From: Mycteria americana
Lineage: Eukaryota; Chordata; Aves; Ciconiiformes; Ciconiidae
DNA length: 64,000 nt
Assembly: GCF_035582795.1 (NCBI RefSeq)
Contig: NC_134373.1
Span: 12,980,001 to 13,044,000 of the forward strand
Direction: 5' to 3'
A program made the position numbers and the translations under genes. The notes under the pieces are model-generated. The model saw only the letters and a program-made list of their open reading frames with translations. It was not told the DNA's origin and made no database searches. Shown here piece after piece: positions 32,792-47,400 of the stretch (position 1 is the first letter of the stretch; each line of letters opens with the position of its first letter).

Positions 32792-33159
32792 TGTAGCGGA
32801 TTGATGCACGGACTCCGATCGAGGGGTAAATCGAAGACCCTTTATTGAAATATTACATGGCTTATATACTTTCCAATTGTTTGTACATGCGCTACTGAGA
32901 GAAGTCGTATTGGTTTATATGTCTTGTTCACGCGTCCTTCATGCGTCCCTTCAGCTAATACGATTGGCTGTCTGTTTGCAACTTTGCAGTTCCTTTCTTC
33001 ACAACAAAAATCACGAGCTTGCCTATCTCCCTCCAATCCCATCCACCCCTGCTCCTGACACACAGCCTCCTTCCCTCGGACATGACCTGGACCCTCAGTA
33101 CTTCAATCTTGTTAACCCTTTCACTCCCGCTATGCCTAATTCCTCCTCGTATACACACA
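32792..33159 (-). mobile_element. Solo LTR of an endogenous retrovirus
   Basis: Read on the minus strand this 368-bp block begins TGTG and ends CCGCTACA, so it has TG...CA termini. It carries a TATA-like TATATAA (complement of 32862-32868) and an AATAAA (complement of 32841-32846) in LTR order, then a 50-bp tail. The base composition is unlike the flanks (CpG-containing within AT-rich DNA). The 8 bp TATATACA lie directly outside both ends. No gag, pol or env sequence adjoins, so it is a solo LTR left by recombination. The family is not identified, and the short ORFs inside are incidental. Confidence 0.7.
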
Positions 33160-34796
33160 TATATACATATAAAAATAAAAGCAACATTCCTTTCAATAAC
33201 ATACAGGCAATTCCAAGTTTAGAGGTGTATGAAAGAAAAATCAGTCAAAACATGAATTTGAAAGAGGACCTGACAGTGAAACTAAATGAAGTCCTCTGTT
33301 TGAAATGCTTGTTGAAGAAATGAGCAAATGATTAAAATTAGATGTAGGAACTTGACAATTTCCCAACTGTCAGATTATCCCTGTTTCTGGAACATGAGAT
33401 CCCTGGTGTAAGTAGCTTGAGATTTTTATATGCAGATCAACAGGAGATCATCAGAACTGGTTTTTTTATCCCCTATCTCAACTTTAAAGATAAAGCTAAC
33501 TTTCTATCCAAGCATGTTGTAGAGATTCGTGCAGTGTTTTGAAAGTGTAAAGTAAGTATAATTACTGTGATTCACAATAGTTGTGATTGAAAAGTATAAA
33601 TTAAATTTTCCATAGTTCAGCTCTTTTGATGCAGTGATTTAATGAGAAGAATGCCTAAAGCCTGTCAACAAGTTTTTATGTCAAATCTTGGCAAAATAGT
33701 TATGGTATTTTGCTCTGCCTTAGCAGCAGCAGCCTGGCCTCATAATGGAGAATTTGTGATTTGTCCTCTAGACAAAGTTCGGTGATGACAGAGCGCCTTG
33801 TCTTCAGGGAAGAAATAAAAATCTGTATTTAAAATTATATATAGCCATTTTGTATGCAGTCAGTCTGGAAAAGTTTGAGGCAAAGCAAAAAATGTTTATT
33901 ATTCTGTGGGCCATTTGCTGGAGTGATGCTAAATGGTAGCATGTCCAGTTTGGCCACTGAATGATGTGCTGCAAGAAGCTGCAATCAGCAGTATTTAACA
34001 TAGTAACAGGAGAAACAAGCAGAACACTAGTTAAGTGTGCAGATGCACCTAGAAGAGAAGTCATTATTACGGAGCAAAGACAAAAGCTAGTGAAGCCATC
34101 TTTATAATCACGAGTGTCTGCTCTCACATTAAAGTGACGGAGGTCTATCTAGAAATGCTGGTATATCTTAATTTTTAATTTGGGTTTCTTTATCTTTTTT
34201 GTTTGATTGGATATGTCAAAATGGGAGTCTCTTGTGGTGACTGATGAGGGATTGCCCTTTTAGTAGTGAGTGCTCCATTTTTGCATTTTTGGAAGCAAAG
34301 GCAGAGTAGACCCTTCTGTATGACTAATAATGAAAAAAAATTTTTTTTTGTTCACTATGAAATTGTGACTTGATATGAATGTGCTCCAAATTGATGATAA
34401 CACAGTTTTGCTGAAAAAAAAAGATGTCATTGGAAATTTACACGTGCTATTTTATTCTTTCACAGTTGTGTTTGTCTTGTGGGTTGGGGGGCTGCAGCTG
34501 TTGGATGTTTGGGGTTTTTTCCCCCTCTAATCTTCATTTTAAAAATTATTCCTGGAGACTACAAATCTCCATCAGATGCAGAACTACCCATGGCCTTAGT
34601 GCACCAAAAATAAATTGTAAAGGCACGTAAATTACTAAGCTTACTGTACTGGAAAGTGGTTTGCTTCCACAGTGAATAAAACTGGTGTAATTAAACTGGA
34701 TTTACAGTCTAATGTTGGCTTCAGAAAAAAATCCAGCACCCCCAAAAAAAACCCCCCACAAAACAACCCCAAACCCAACTTGGAAGGAATGGACAA

Positions 34797-35068
34797 ATGT
34801 ACATCTTTAAGAAGAGGACACTGAAGGTTACAGGAAGCTTTGCCTCCTTTTTACCTGCTGTCCATAAATTCTCTGTCATAAATCTGATCACTGTAGGAGT
34901 TAATCAGACTGAAGTGAATGTCAGTGAGGGGCATTTGTCATCTTATGGCATCCACATTTTCTCTTGTGGAAACACTTTTCTTCCATGCTGCTTGTTCAGG
35001 CAAAATAGGAACTTCTGGTTTCTACGTTGCCAGCCAAATATATCTACCCAAACCTCCTATTATCTAAG
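34797..35068 (+). other. Possible first exon ending in a strong donor (weak)
   Basis: An ATG-led open stretch runs to CTAAG followed by GTAAGA at 35069. It leaves two bases (AG) of a split codon, the phase needed by the candidate exon at 49104. The encoded sequence is unrecognised, and phase agreement alone has a one-in-three chance. Confidence 0.12.
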
Positions 35069-38000
35069 GTAAGAAATATATTTAGTGTCTTCAGGCTAGC
35101 TCCTAGTGAATACGTTTCTATATACTATAAAGGTTGTCCCAAATTCTCGTGGCAAAAAGGACCAGTAAAGGGTTAAGTTTGCTTCATCTTGATCTAAGAC
35201 TTAAAGGCAAAGATGGAGGAGAATATTGTCTTGTAATTCGGGGATTTCCAGTGCTGCCATTCAAACACCTTACTCTCAAAATCATAATAACTAACTTAAG
35301 TGTTACCGAATTTTTAAAAAGAGCTTAAGGAAGTGTTTTATTAGAAACATCTTCATGATTTAGGAGTAATGATGCTGAACAGGGAACACCACAACAATGT
35401 GGAGATCTCTGTGTCACAGCATGCTAGCACTGCCAAATTCTCTTGCTGACTTGTCTCAGACATCACCTTAGAAATCACAGTGTGTAAGGATTTGGGTGTG
35501 CTTTATTCGCCTTCCATCTCATTGCCTGACTTCCATTTCTGTTGCTTTAAGTCAGGAGGGCAAGTACAATTGTAATTATGGTGTATAGCCTATAAATCCC
35601 CATACATACTGATCTAAAATATTTGCAGTTTTAGCTTGCATACTTCTTCATTCAGACCCCAGTAATTCTTGAAAACAATGTTACCAGGTCTAGTAGTAAT
35701 TTTTAGGGTAAAACTCATATCTCTATTAGCAACGCTGGCATTTCTGATTCACGTTACACAGAACAGTGAGGTCACAAGGTGTCTGGACTACGCTTGAACT
35801 GGGGATGGAGATTGAGAGTACCACATTCTTCTCCCCTGGGCGAAGTTTCTTTAGGTTCATGTGGAGTTTGGGAAGCCTTTATTTATTTATTTGTTCATTC
35901 AAAACTGTGGTCGTGTCTACTAATTACTGACTCTGCTCAACTGTAAACAGCTGCTTGGCACAATTTCAATGCATGTGTCTAAATCTTGACAAGCACTAAT
36001 TAAATCTGGCCAACAAAAACCCCATTAATTTGCACACCCCACTCACCAGTAGATGGCCTTGGTCACAAAGCTATTGTGGCTGGGAAGTGACTGGCATTGA
36101 GTGTAAGAGGGAAAAAGAATAAAATGGTAGAGGCATTGATTCTCCTTGAAGTGCTATTTAAATCATTTAGACTTGTCTTATTAAAAAGTCTTGATATTCT
36201 TACTGGCTTTCATCGAGTCAACGATAGTGTCTTGTGTTCTCTTTGCAGTGCCTACCGATTTTAAAGTGGCAATTTAACAGCGTTCTTAATATGGGAAAGA
36301 TGAGTTGTACGTGTGAATTCACACAGGCACCTTAGCGTGTGACAGTAGCAAGCCTTAGTTTTGTATTTGCATTTTAAAATATATTTATCATGTTGATTGT
36401 GGTTCCTTTCCCTCCTGTCCCAGCATTGTCTTGATTAATTCTGGGGCCACATTCAACTTTCTCCAGTTTTTAAGGCATGTTCAAGCTTGACCTTACCTTC
36501 ACTTTAGGTTATATTTAGTTAATTATTTTAAGGTCTTATGGCTGGAAAGCTGTTTAGTAGTAAAAGTCTTATTGTTTGTCACAATAGTGATGATACTCCT
36601 TCAAAACTTCACAAGTCCTGTGCTTCTCTTTTTAGTTGTGTGGTGTGGTTAAACTTGTTTTCTGCCCCATGTGCCTCATTGACTGCAGGTGGGGGCCTTT
36701 GAGATTCCTCACAGGCTGTAGTCACATGATGGCTCCCAGCTTATATGAGATGGGGTACAAGTGTGTGTAATGGGAAGTGTTTCCAGCTTTGTCCTTCCCT
36801 CACATGTGGATGCGACAGTTGGTCTCTGAGCACTGGACCACGCACAGGAAGAGGTACTTGGCTGTTAGAAAAGCAAGCATTGCCTATGTAGCTGGGCTGT
36901 TGTTCTTCTAAGGGAAAGGCAGCTGGGCCAAATGGAGTTGCACAGTGAGTACTGACCACAATAAGTCATAGAGATTTACCTCCTTGTCTTTTACCTTTTT
37001 TCCCATTGTTGATGTGCTGTTCTTTTGGGTTTTTACAGTCCTGCCAAATAGGATGGAGGTTGAGTAAGTCACTATATACATCTACAGCACTGTTGAAAAC
37101 ACCCCCTTTGTCACAACTGTGTCTCTTACGTGTATTTTGTCTGAATTCAGTGGTGTATGTTTTTCCTAATATAAAGTCCTCCTATTGAGGTTGATGGGAA
37201 AACTGTCATGGGTTTTAATAGGAGCAGACTGAGTGCAACTTTTTTGCTGCCTTTGAAGTTACTCTGTCAGAAATAGAGGTGAGCTAAAATTAGATAACAC
37301 TGTAGTTTCTCTTGTGTACCATTTTCTCCTTCCTCTGCGGTCACAGAACAAGACTCTTGATAGTGAACTTGGTACCGTAGTGCTCAGGATCTATGAGGGA
37401 AAGGACGAGCAAAGCAAAGTGCATGTGTAAGCAAGGTCAGATCACAGTAGTGTCAAGCTGTTAGGACAAGACTGTCCACATGAACAAATCTGTCTTTTGG
37501 ACACTGGAAACCTTCTATCCCCAACTTGCTCCTGTTGCGCCTGGCAGAGGAGATGGCATTTCACCAAGGATGCAGCCCTTTGCCTCAAGGACGTGGGAGA
37601 TTTGACATGTATCGGGAAACAAGCGGTGACTTGAATGCTCCTCTAAATTATATTTTTTGCGGTTGACAGTAACCTTTTACATAACAAGCTATACTTCCCC
37701 TCTGATTTGTGTATGAGGGAAGGATCTGAGTTTCCAAGATTAGAACTGAAGTCCAACCTTAAGTTTGCAGAGATTTCATGGTCTGATTGGGGAGGCGTGG
37801 GAGAGGCTGCCCAGGTAAAACTGTGGTGTAAATCAGCGCCAGCTACAGGCTGTCTCTGCCTTAAGCTAATTAGCAGCTGGCACATCTCTAGAAATCAGGA
37901 ATGAAAAGGGGAGGGAGGGAAATGCCATGATAATCCCTCTCTTCTGAAGTTTCTGGAACCACTTGGCAAGTGCGGCATCTATAACTTCAGTACCAGCTGC

Positions 38001-41000
38001 CAAGTCTGGAGACTAAAGCTTCAGTGGCGCAATTTGAGTATGCGGGTAGCCTTGTTAAAGCCCATGGGTCTGTCAGAACGTCAGTTTTTGTGCTTGCTGG
38101 TGGTGTTATGCTGTTTGAGGACCTTCGAGCTTCTTATCTGTAGTGCAGCCAAACAAGGTTATTCCTTGCGATGTTATTTTTTGTAATGTGTGTATAGTTT
38201 TATAAACTGAGAACTGATAAATATAAATAATGGTTTGGGGGATTTTTATATATGCTTTCAGAGGGAACAAGGTTGAGAGACTGCAATATGAAGTGAAGAG
38301 CAAACTAATGCAAATGAATTTGTGTGGTCTGTAACTCATGTTATGCAGGGCATTGACCATTAAACAGGTGAACATCTAATCACTACTGGCTTGATTGGGG
38401 TGGAAATTAAGTTGTTAAGAGATCTACCTTGGACTGGCAGCTGCCTGAAATCTCTAATTTCTTGTATGTTCAAAGTACATATATTTATTAAAATTTGTAT
38501 TGAGCTCAGTCAGGCAATTTGTGCTTTTAATTACCAGTGGGGTGACTGTCCCTTAGGTCTACCTCAGGCTTGGCCCCCTATAGCAGAACCTTCTGAGCTG
38601 TTAGGCTGTTCCCTATGTTTTTGCTATTAGTGTCATTAAGTCACCTTTTTTTCTCTGAAATAAGAGGTATTTTTCATAAGGTAGAACAATAGAGAAATTG
38701 CTGATCCTCTGGGTGCAGTGTGCACTGCTTGTTGGTATAGGTTAGGATTTCCATTATTAATACACAGAATTCTGTATGGACTTGTGCTGAGAAGTGCTTT
38801 CAGAAGGCATCATTCCTGCAGTTGTAGTCCCATCTCTGCCTATGAAAGCATGGTGCAACCACTGGTGGGAGAATTAAACTGTGTGATTTCACTTTTGCCA
38901 TAAGTTTCCAGCCTTCTGTCTAAGAGGATAGCAAAACATTTGTACAAGTACTTGTAAAGGTGGTAGACTCATCGTGGCTTGGATTATAAACTATTAGATT
39001 GTGTATCTACTTAAAAGTTTCAGAAGCAAATTGACAGATCGTATTTTGAGTCTGAATTTATATCAGCCTTCAGCTGCATTCAAACAGTAATTACAATAAA
39101 ATCTTAGGTAGTATGACTTCTACTGTGTCTAAGGGAGGGCTTTTTCTATTGTCATTCACATTGTTCTGTGGTGGTTTTTGTTTGTTTGTATTTTGTTTCA
39201 TATTCCCTTCTGAACACCAGCAGTTAGTCAGGACTGAAGAAAGTGTTCCACTGCTGAGAGGTAGTATAGGCATCTAAGGGAAAAGCAGATTCTTTATCTG
39301 GTCAGTCATTCTTGCATGTTTCATATTCTACTTTCAGATTCTGGGTTGGAAAAAAGTTTTTTTTTCAATGCCAGATTGGTAAGGTTCATTATCTTCTTTC
39401 TGCAGTGGAGACTGTTGTTTCCTGATGGAAACATCTGTGTGTATTTTGCCCAGTTTTCTGCCAGTACAGTGTCCCTGAGTACAGCTTGTGCTGCAGGGTC
39501 TCCTGCAGTGTACAATTTAATCTCTTGCTTTCATTTCACTGAAGTATATGGGTTTTGGCAGGGGCAGCTGGGTGAAAGTTTATGCCTGCATTATACTGGA
39601 GATCTGCTTAAGTGATCTAATGGCTCTTTCTGGCAAAATCTGTGAAATTATAATAGCAGAAGTAGAGAGAGGATGGGGATCAAAGGTGGATGGTAGTGCA
39701 AGATTCATATAAAGAGGAAGCTGTATGTATTCTGACTCTTTAGAGCAGAAGCTGTAACAGCCCTGAAATGGAAGTAAGTTTAGAAAAACTGAGCAAAATC
39801 AAAACATTGTGAGAGGGTCAGTGTTCTGACTGGATATTGTTCTCTAGCTGCTCATCTCTGCTAAAAGGTAGGTGAGTATTAATTTTTCTCAGAAATTTCA
39901 GTGTTGTGCTTGCTCTTGTCAGGACACCACCTCAGAATCCTACAAGAAAGTCTCTTTCCCACTAGCATACTGGCAACCTAAATAGGCTTGTCTTGATTGT
40001 GTTGAATTTGTCTTGATTGTGTGACAAAAGTAGGATAATCTCTGTGTTATCAGGAAGAAACTAGGTCTAGAGGATTTACAGTTACTTGCCTCAGCTGTGA
40101 GGGAAGTCTTCAGACAACTTTAAAATGTGAAGACACATCTGCTGAAGCCTTCATTTGCAAGACCCAGGGTTACTTCTCTTTAGCAGCAGTCAGTGCCTTC
40201 TCATGAGACTATCTTATTCTATTCAGTCTGCAGTCAAATGGCCTTCTTTTCTACTTACTTACTTTCATACAACCCTCTTCTTTCCTAACCTTCTTGCACA
40301 TCTAGCATTTGTACAGCAGCTAATTCAAGAAGTTAGCTGGTGGTACTTGTTCACAGATGCATTAATCTCATTGGAGTCTCAGAATCATTTGATTGTCTTT
40401 TCTCAGATATCTCAGTGTCTCTAATAGCCTAACCAGAGCTGAGCACACTGCTGCAGATGAGCCTGCTGTATTTATCTGGTGTTGGAATAATTTCCTCTAA
40501 TTTCATACTTCTATTTATGTTTTCTCAGGCTTGGCTTGCAGGATCTCATTTCTCTTGTTACGCCTAGTAGCAAGGAGTACTTGAGATTTCTCCCTAGCAT
40601 TATTTCTGACCCTGTGTGTGACCAGCAAGGATTTCTTTCCTTGTTTCACTGGGGTTTTTTTTGTCCAATGACACATTACCACCATACTCTTTTCATTTTG
40701 TTTTTAACCCTGTGTGTTCCTAGTCTTTCTACTATATTCAGTGCTCTTCCCTTCTTTATTGTTCCTTTTGCTTTCTTTATGGTGCATTAAGTGATGGTTT
40801 CTTTCATCCTGCGCCCAGAAGAAAAAAAGATATCTGTTTCAAAGACTATGCCCAAAGCTACTTAAAAAAAAAAAAAAGTTTGCTGATTCAGATATTCAAA
40901 AAATGCCAGAGGAAGGCCAACATTAGTTTTCTGTTCTCAGATTTTTGTGAGCTCTTATCTTGCTGCTTGTCTGTATGTCTCTGCTGGGACAGGCATAGCT

Positions 41001-41905
41001 GTGTCACTTGAAGTCAAGCCCTGTCTGGATGCAAGTGATTCTGAAAATTGACCAGAGTACCATGTCACAGTGTGTGCCCCCTCTTGCACAGGTCTCTAGT
41101 CATATTCTTCTTATGTAAATTGATATCCTAACTCTCAATACGGTTTATTTGATATGTAAAATTTCTGTGTCCATTCAAGCACTAATCCAGCCAATTGTTT
41201 GAGCACAAAAGACCTAATTGTTTTCTTTAGTTTCTGTGCTGCTTTGCTAAGACAATGCCCCTGTAACTTACATTTACATGGTCTTTCCTTACTGCTAGAA
41301 CTTTTCTTGAACTCTCACTAGACATCAACTTAAAGAACCCTTCCTGTACCATTTGGGTGTAGAATGAGCTACAAAGCAAAGAGGATTTTAAAAGGATTCA
41401 GTTAGATATATAGTGTTGCTTGCTTGCTTCTTGAATCGCTTTCTCATCTCTTTTTAATTTCTTGTTTGCATTCACAACAGGCTGCCTGTTTTAGTAGTCT
41501 TCTATATTTCTCCCTAGTGGACTATATTTCCTGTTTTCTTTGTGAACAGGACCATATGTAATTGTTTTACCATTCTTGCTTTCTTCCTGAATGATTTGGG
41601 AACTATTTTGGAGCTTTTATCCAGATATACATCCCTCTCCCAAGTGTGTCAGCTCTCCATGTTCCCAAGTTAGTCCTGAACAAGACTGGTTTGAAATCCA
41701 CATAGGCACTTTCACATATTTCCATCTTCTGTGCCTGCATTTCTTTGTGAAGTCTTGACAGCACTATTGCAGTATGCCTTTACTGACTCCATAGCGATTT
41801 GGAAGATACAGGTATCTGAGGGAAGTGGCTTGATGCTGTCACTTCAGGTGTTCTTAAACTGGTAGTCCTGATTATTGATGAAGACCACATCTAGATATGT
41901 GGTCT

Positions 41906-42003
41906 TTGTGGGGTTTGTTTGGCTTATTGGTTTTTTGTTTGGTTTGGGTTTGTTTTGGTGGGTGGTGTTTTGTTGGGTTTTGTTTGGGTTTTTTTTTCCC
42001 CCA
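41906..42003. repeat. Degenerate GT-rich (TTTGG-like) simple repeat
   Basis: About 100 bp consists almost only of G and T in irregular TTTGG/GGTTT units, ending in a T8 tract and a C run. It is low-complexity DNA. Confidence 0.75.
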
Positions 42004-44425
42004 AATGCTGCATCCAACATAATGTTTCATAAAGAAAATCACTGAATAAATTTGTAACTTCTGTCATCAGGGCCCTAAATGCCTGAGGTGCTTCCTGCTT
42101 CATATTCACAGGGCTGAAGTTGCATATAATTAAAATCCTGTCATTTCAGCATGAATTATTTTATTGAATCATATTTTATTCACATGCCTTTTCTCATTCA
42201 AGGTTCTCTGGCATGCATCAAACACTTGCACGTCAGTCCTACAGTCTGCTGTAGCAGCTTAACTTAGATTAATTTCTTATGCTCCTTAGTTTGTGAAACA
42301 GCTCTGGTTTTGAGTTTTACCTTCTGTGTTTTCCATGCTTTCTCCTCTTCTGTTTTTTCTTCCCCTTAGAAATTGTCCAGAAAGATTGTATTTTCAGTGG
42401 ATATTTGAATATCTGGCCCTAAATGCAGATTAAAGATCCTAAATAGGAAACACTATATGTGTTCAAGGGATTTAAATGTAGTATGGTTATTATCACTTGT
42501 TTAAATAGCTTTTTATAAATTCCATCCCATTATTCTCAATGCCTTATTCCATCCTAGTATTCTTAATGGTGATTTCCACCAACGCAGGCAAGAGCAACAC
42601 CAAATAAATGTGGAAGAAAAGTCACTTTGCGAATACAGGAGTATTGTCCCTGGGAAGAGAGTACTGAGGAGAGATACCGATTCGTAATTCTTCCCACTTT
42701 GTTTTGTCTTCCTGGGCAAGAGCGGACTGTGCTGCATGGAATTTCTTCAGACAGTGTGCAAGCTACTGCATGATTACTGTTATACTGGGATGGGTCTGCT
42801 GAAATTCTTAAACCATGCACTGTAGAGCTGTGTGTGGGCATCCTTAGGCAGTTTTTTTAAATAAAAGGCACCAAAGGAAGTCCCCATGTGGCATAAGGCA
42901 TAACACTTCAGAGGTGTCAGAGAGCACGTGTAAATATATGACATGCTGGCAAAATAATCCTGATGTTTAAAGTATTGTTTCCATTTTGCTCACCTTCCTC
43001 ATGCTTAGTTCTCAGTTGTAATGAAATTCCTAAAGAACAACTGTCCTTTATGCTTGCTACACTGCTTCATATTTTCCTGGGTATATGGCTGTTTAACCAG
43101 CTCACAGCCAGTGGTTTAACAGTGCATATCATGCACTAACCCCTCAGTGTATTTGTAATGAGGATAAGGTACAGAAACCCAAGGTATATATCCCTCCTAA
43201 AAAGGTGGTGTATACATACAGAAATGTTAATGTATATGTGCCCTACAAGTCAACCATTGTAACCGGTCTTTCTAAATCACTGAGAAATGAAAAACCTGTT
43301 TTGCATGCAGCTTTCAGAGCATTTTATTTAATATGTTCATTTACAGATGGAAATGAGGGGTGGGTGGACAAGGTCTTGAATATTCAAGTTCACTTGCTGA
43401 GCCGACGAGAGAACGCGGCTCTCCAGTCTCAGCCTAGTGTAGTTTGTCAGGTCACAGTCTACCTCCAGTGTTTGTGCTTCATTAGCATGTTCCTTTAAAG
43501 CATGCATTTTGCGTGTTTGATACCTGATGGCTCTATTTTTCCAAAGGCCTGAGTACCTAGGGTTTTTCAATGACTTAGTGAATGGTATTAGGCAGTTGCA
43601 CTGCTGAAGTCAGCTCACATAAGACATGACTCAAAACCTATTCAGTCTTATAAATGACTCCCTTTGATTTCAGCGTGCTTCAGAATAGGCTGTGATTCAC
43701 TGAGGAGCCTGGGCACTCAACAATATAAGGTGCTGCTGAGTGTACTAGCCCCAGTCCTACCAAATACTCTGTAGAAGTACCATGGATTGCATAGTTTTAC
43801 TCTTGCTTTTTAAGTTTTGAAGATTTCTAGGAATCTTGGTTTGTTGGTTGGGGGGTTTGTTTTGTTTTTCAGAATTATGACCAGAGTGCCTGTCACAATG
43901 CAGACATTATAATTCCAGGTTTAGATTCCTTTTATAAATCTGAGCCTCAGTTTCCCAGTTTGCTAAGTTTTCTTGAGAATTACTCGGAACATGTTCTTGA
44001 GTATTACTGTGAGTGTTGTTTTGTCACAGAGCAGGAGCAATGACTTTCCTCTCTTCACTGAGTGCAGTCCAAAACCCAGCTTTGCATGAAACCAGACCTG
44101 TTCTACCCTAGCATGATCTTGGAGCAGTAAAATAGCCTCTCTGGTGTTATGTGGGGGACAGCCTGGCTGCCCAGAGCAGCTGTATGCTGCTTTCCTCAGA
44201 GCAGCAGAGCTCTCTGAGCCAGCCCCCTCCATGAATCAAATTGCCCAGTGTTTGTGCTTCAAATACTTCCCTGACCTATATACCAGACTAAAGCTTCCTG
44301 TTCTAATATTGATTTAAGACTTAAGTATCAGTGGCTTATTTTTCTACATTATAATTCTCTTTCCTATTCAGCAGTCCTCTGGGATATGTAGAGGGCCAAA
44401 ATCAGACCTTCCTGGCACTCAAGAT

Positions 44426-44441
44426 GGGGGGGGGGGGGGGG
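44426..44441. repeat. Poly-G tract (16 G)
   Basis: A pure run of 16 guanines, long enough to be length-variable and error-prone in sequencing. Confidence 0.9.
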
Positions 44442-47400
44442 AGTGGGAAGGCATGTGCAGGACATTGATGAAAAGAGGCAGAGCTTGAATTACAGTGCAA
44501 CACATAGAGTATTTTGGTTCAGCAATCAAATTGTGTACTGTACTACTTGCCAAAATAGAAGAAACACAGCGCTCATTCTCTTGCAAGCTCTCTCCTGCAC
44601 TTGTTAGCTTACCTTAAAGCTTCATCTTATTTATACGCTCTGACCCAGACTTCTCATTAGCTGTTCCCAAAACACTAGAAAAGGAAGGTAGAAGGTACTT
44701 TCTACTTCATGTAGCTCTCTGGTTAACAGCTGTGCCTCTTAGAGAAAATAGCCAGTGGTGGCTAAAAACTCTCCATGCTCACCCTCATGAGTAGAGTACT
44801 GCTGCAGCATGTGCTGCTTCTCCCCAGGATCCTCATGTGGCAGCAGTCAGCCCAATGCTCCTAAGTGCTCCACACTGCAAACAATTTAATTGTGGACAAA
44901 GAAAGGTTTACTCCTCTCCTTTCCCCCCACTTGGCTACCTATTCCCTCTGTTACTTCTTTGCTGTTTTTAATTAAAAAAAACCAACTGTCCTAGACAGAC
45001 CTCCCAAAGGAGTCCAGACTGCTAAGAAGACATTGGGTTCTTTGCTCAGATATTAGCCCGCTCCAGCAGTCATGAGCTTTGTGGAAGTGTGGTAAATCAT
45101 TTATATTCTGTCTCTGCATGTGATCAGCCCTGCAGTACTGGGTTGCAGGATTGTGCCTTCTTTCAGCAGCAGTTCTCCCTTGTGGAGCCTCGTCTCTGCT
45201 GTTGAACCAGTGCTTGGGCAGCCCACTGTCCCCAAATGAATCTTGTTATGTCAGACCATCATCTGCATAGTTGTTGGTATCCTGGTATTACATACTAATC
45301 TTCCCCCTTAGTTTTTTGTCCTTGTTGCTCCAATCCAATATTGCTGACCACAAGCAGTCAAAAACGATGGTAGTGGCTTAATATTTGTAAAACTTACTTG
45401 TAAAACAAACTAAACTCAGAGTTTAGAGTTAAATTCTGACTGCTTTCGGTTTGTTTTATTCTGGCTTTCTGGGATTGTACGCTCATTAAAGGCATCTTTT
45501 TTTGAAGCTTTTCTCTGTGATGTTGAAGGCTAGGAGTGTGTATATTCCAGTGCCACCAAGACTGTCCCCAGTTCACGTGCTTGTAGGAAATGGGGCTTTA
45601 GGATCCATGTGAGGCACGATAACAACCACAGGAGTTGATAACAGTGCTTACTCATGTTTGGAGGTGCAAGTGATAGACAAGCATGAGCTAGTTGACCAGC
45701 CCTGCCCATGAAAACAAAAAAAGGGCCTTAGATCTTTTCATGTGTGTCGGCATTTGAGATTCTCTTTTCAGAAGTGGCATATACCTTACTTTAAGGAGGT
45801 GGTGGCATTCTTGTCCAACTATACTTTGTAAGTCAAAGCCATCTAAATGCAATTCTACTAGCTGCTTTCTCCTGAGGCTTAAACTTTTCCACCTTTTCTG
45901 GTTAAGGGAGGTTTTAAAGTAGTGTAAGGAGTTTACCCTGTGTGCTTTCTTTAGTCCTATTTAGGAAGGGAAAGCATTTCTAATCCTTCCAACCCAGGAG
46001 AATTTGAATGCACTGAGAACACTGACAGTCTCTCAGTATTCCCCTTCAATATGTAGTTTATATATAAAACTATTAACAAAACTCCCCACTGCTTACTAAA
46101 ACTACATCTTCTATAAGGCCAGAATTCATAATAGTCCCTTGGGTGTAAGCAAGATCAGCACTCGACCATTACTTTTTCTGGTGGGAAGCTCAGAGTGCAG
46201 GAGGATGTTCTTGTATGGCGAACTGTTCCTCAAAATGTTTGATGTATGTGCGAATGAAAAAAAGGATACCTTTGTATTTAAATTACCCAGTTTGTATTCC
46301 CCTATCTAGAATATTACAGACAATTTTTGTAATCATTAGAGAATTTACTTCTCACTAGACAAAAAAGTACGCTACGCAATGAAACTGGATGACTTCTTTC
46401 AATGAACAGAAAATCTTCTTGACCAGTTTAGTTCCTGCCCTAGAATAAAATCTTTATGGTTCACTTCTACTTGTGTGTGTATATACACTCCCACACATCT
46501 GTGAAAGGTTGGAGGAAGTAACAAGGATTCTGAAGTAATACAGGGAATTTTTAAGAATAAATTCCTAACCCTCAGCCTGCCTGTTACCTGGAATTTGTTA
46601 CCGCTTCTAGAGATTTGACTGAAAGAGGCAGGCCCCAAACTGAAAAATGGTTTATTTGGGATAGCTTAAGGTAACTGGGATCAAATTGTTAAGAATGTTG
46701 TTATTATTAGTTAATGTGACTGTTAGAAGACCTGGAAGTGGGTTATCTTGATGACCATAAGGCTATGCTGCTGGACTAAGTAAACATCCCTATGTGGAGG
46801 TCCACGTGTCAGTGTTTTAGTTACAATTGAACTTCCAGTTGGTAAATCGTAAATCTGTTTGGTGTCTCTCTTCAAAAGCCATCTTACTCTGTTATCTTTA
46901 TTCCTTTTAAAAAAAGAAAAACTCCTTTTTTTTCTACAAGACAGCCACAGTTTTTCTGGACACTAATTTTAGCATTATCCATTTAAAGTGCTTATGGGAA
47001 GGATATTGCAGAGAAACAGCAGATGGAAGTGTTGGTTTGAAGCTATCAGTAAGTTGCAGTCATAGGTTTTGAGATGTAAAGTTTCAAGCTATGCAAGACC
47101 CAGACTCTCTTCTGACCTCTACCAGCTGGGCCTCCAGCTTGTCTGGTTTGTAATAGAAGGGATCAGAACAGACCTGCTGTATCTCTCTTCCCTTGAAGTG
47201 ATGGCATTTCACATGGTGAGGCAGCAGAGGCAAGGAATGGAGCAACAATGTTTCAGACAAGCTGGCTTGGGTTAGGGAACCTTTCCTGGAAAAATAAATG
47301 AAGCACAGGATGTAATGAGCATAGCTCATTGAAAAGGAAACTGCTTCAAAATGCTGCAAGGAACAATACAGCACCAGTTGAGGCAGACGTTTTTGCATGA

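Noticed and set aside
32842-33323. Short ORFs on both strands over the LTR
   Set aside because: They lie in LTR regulatory sequence, not in gag, pol or env, and have no family resemblance.
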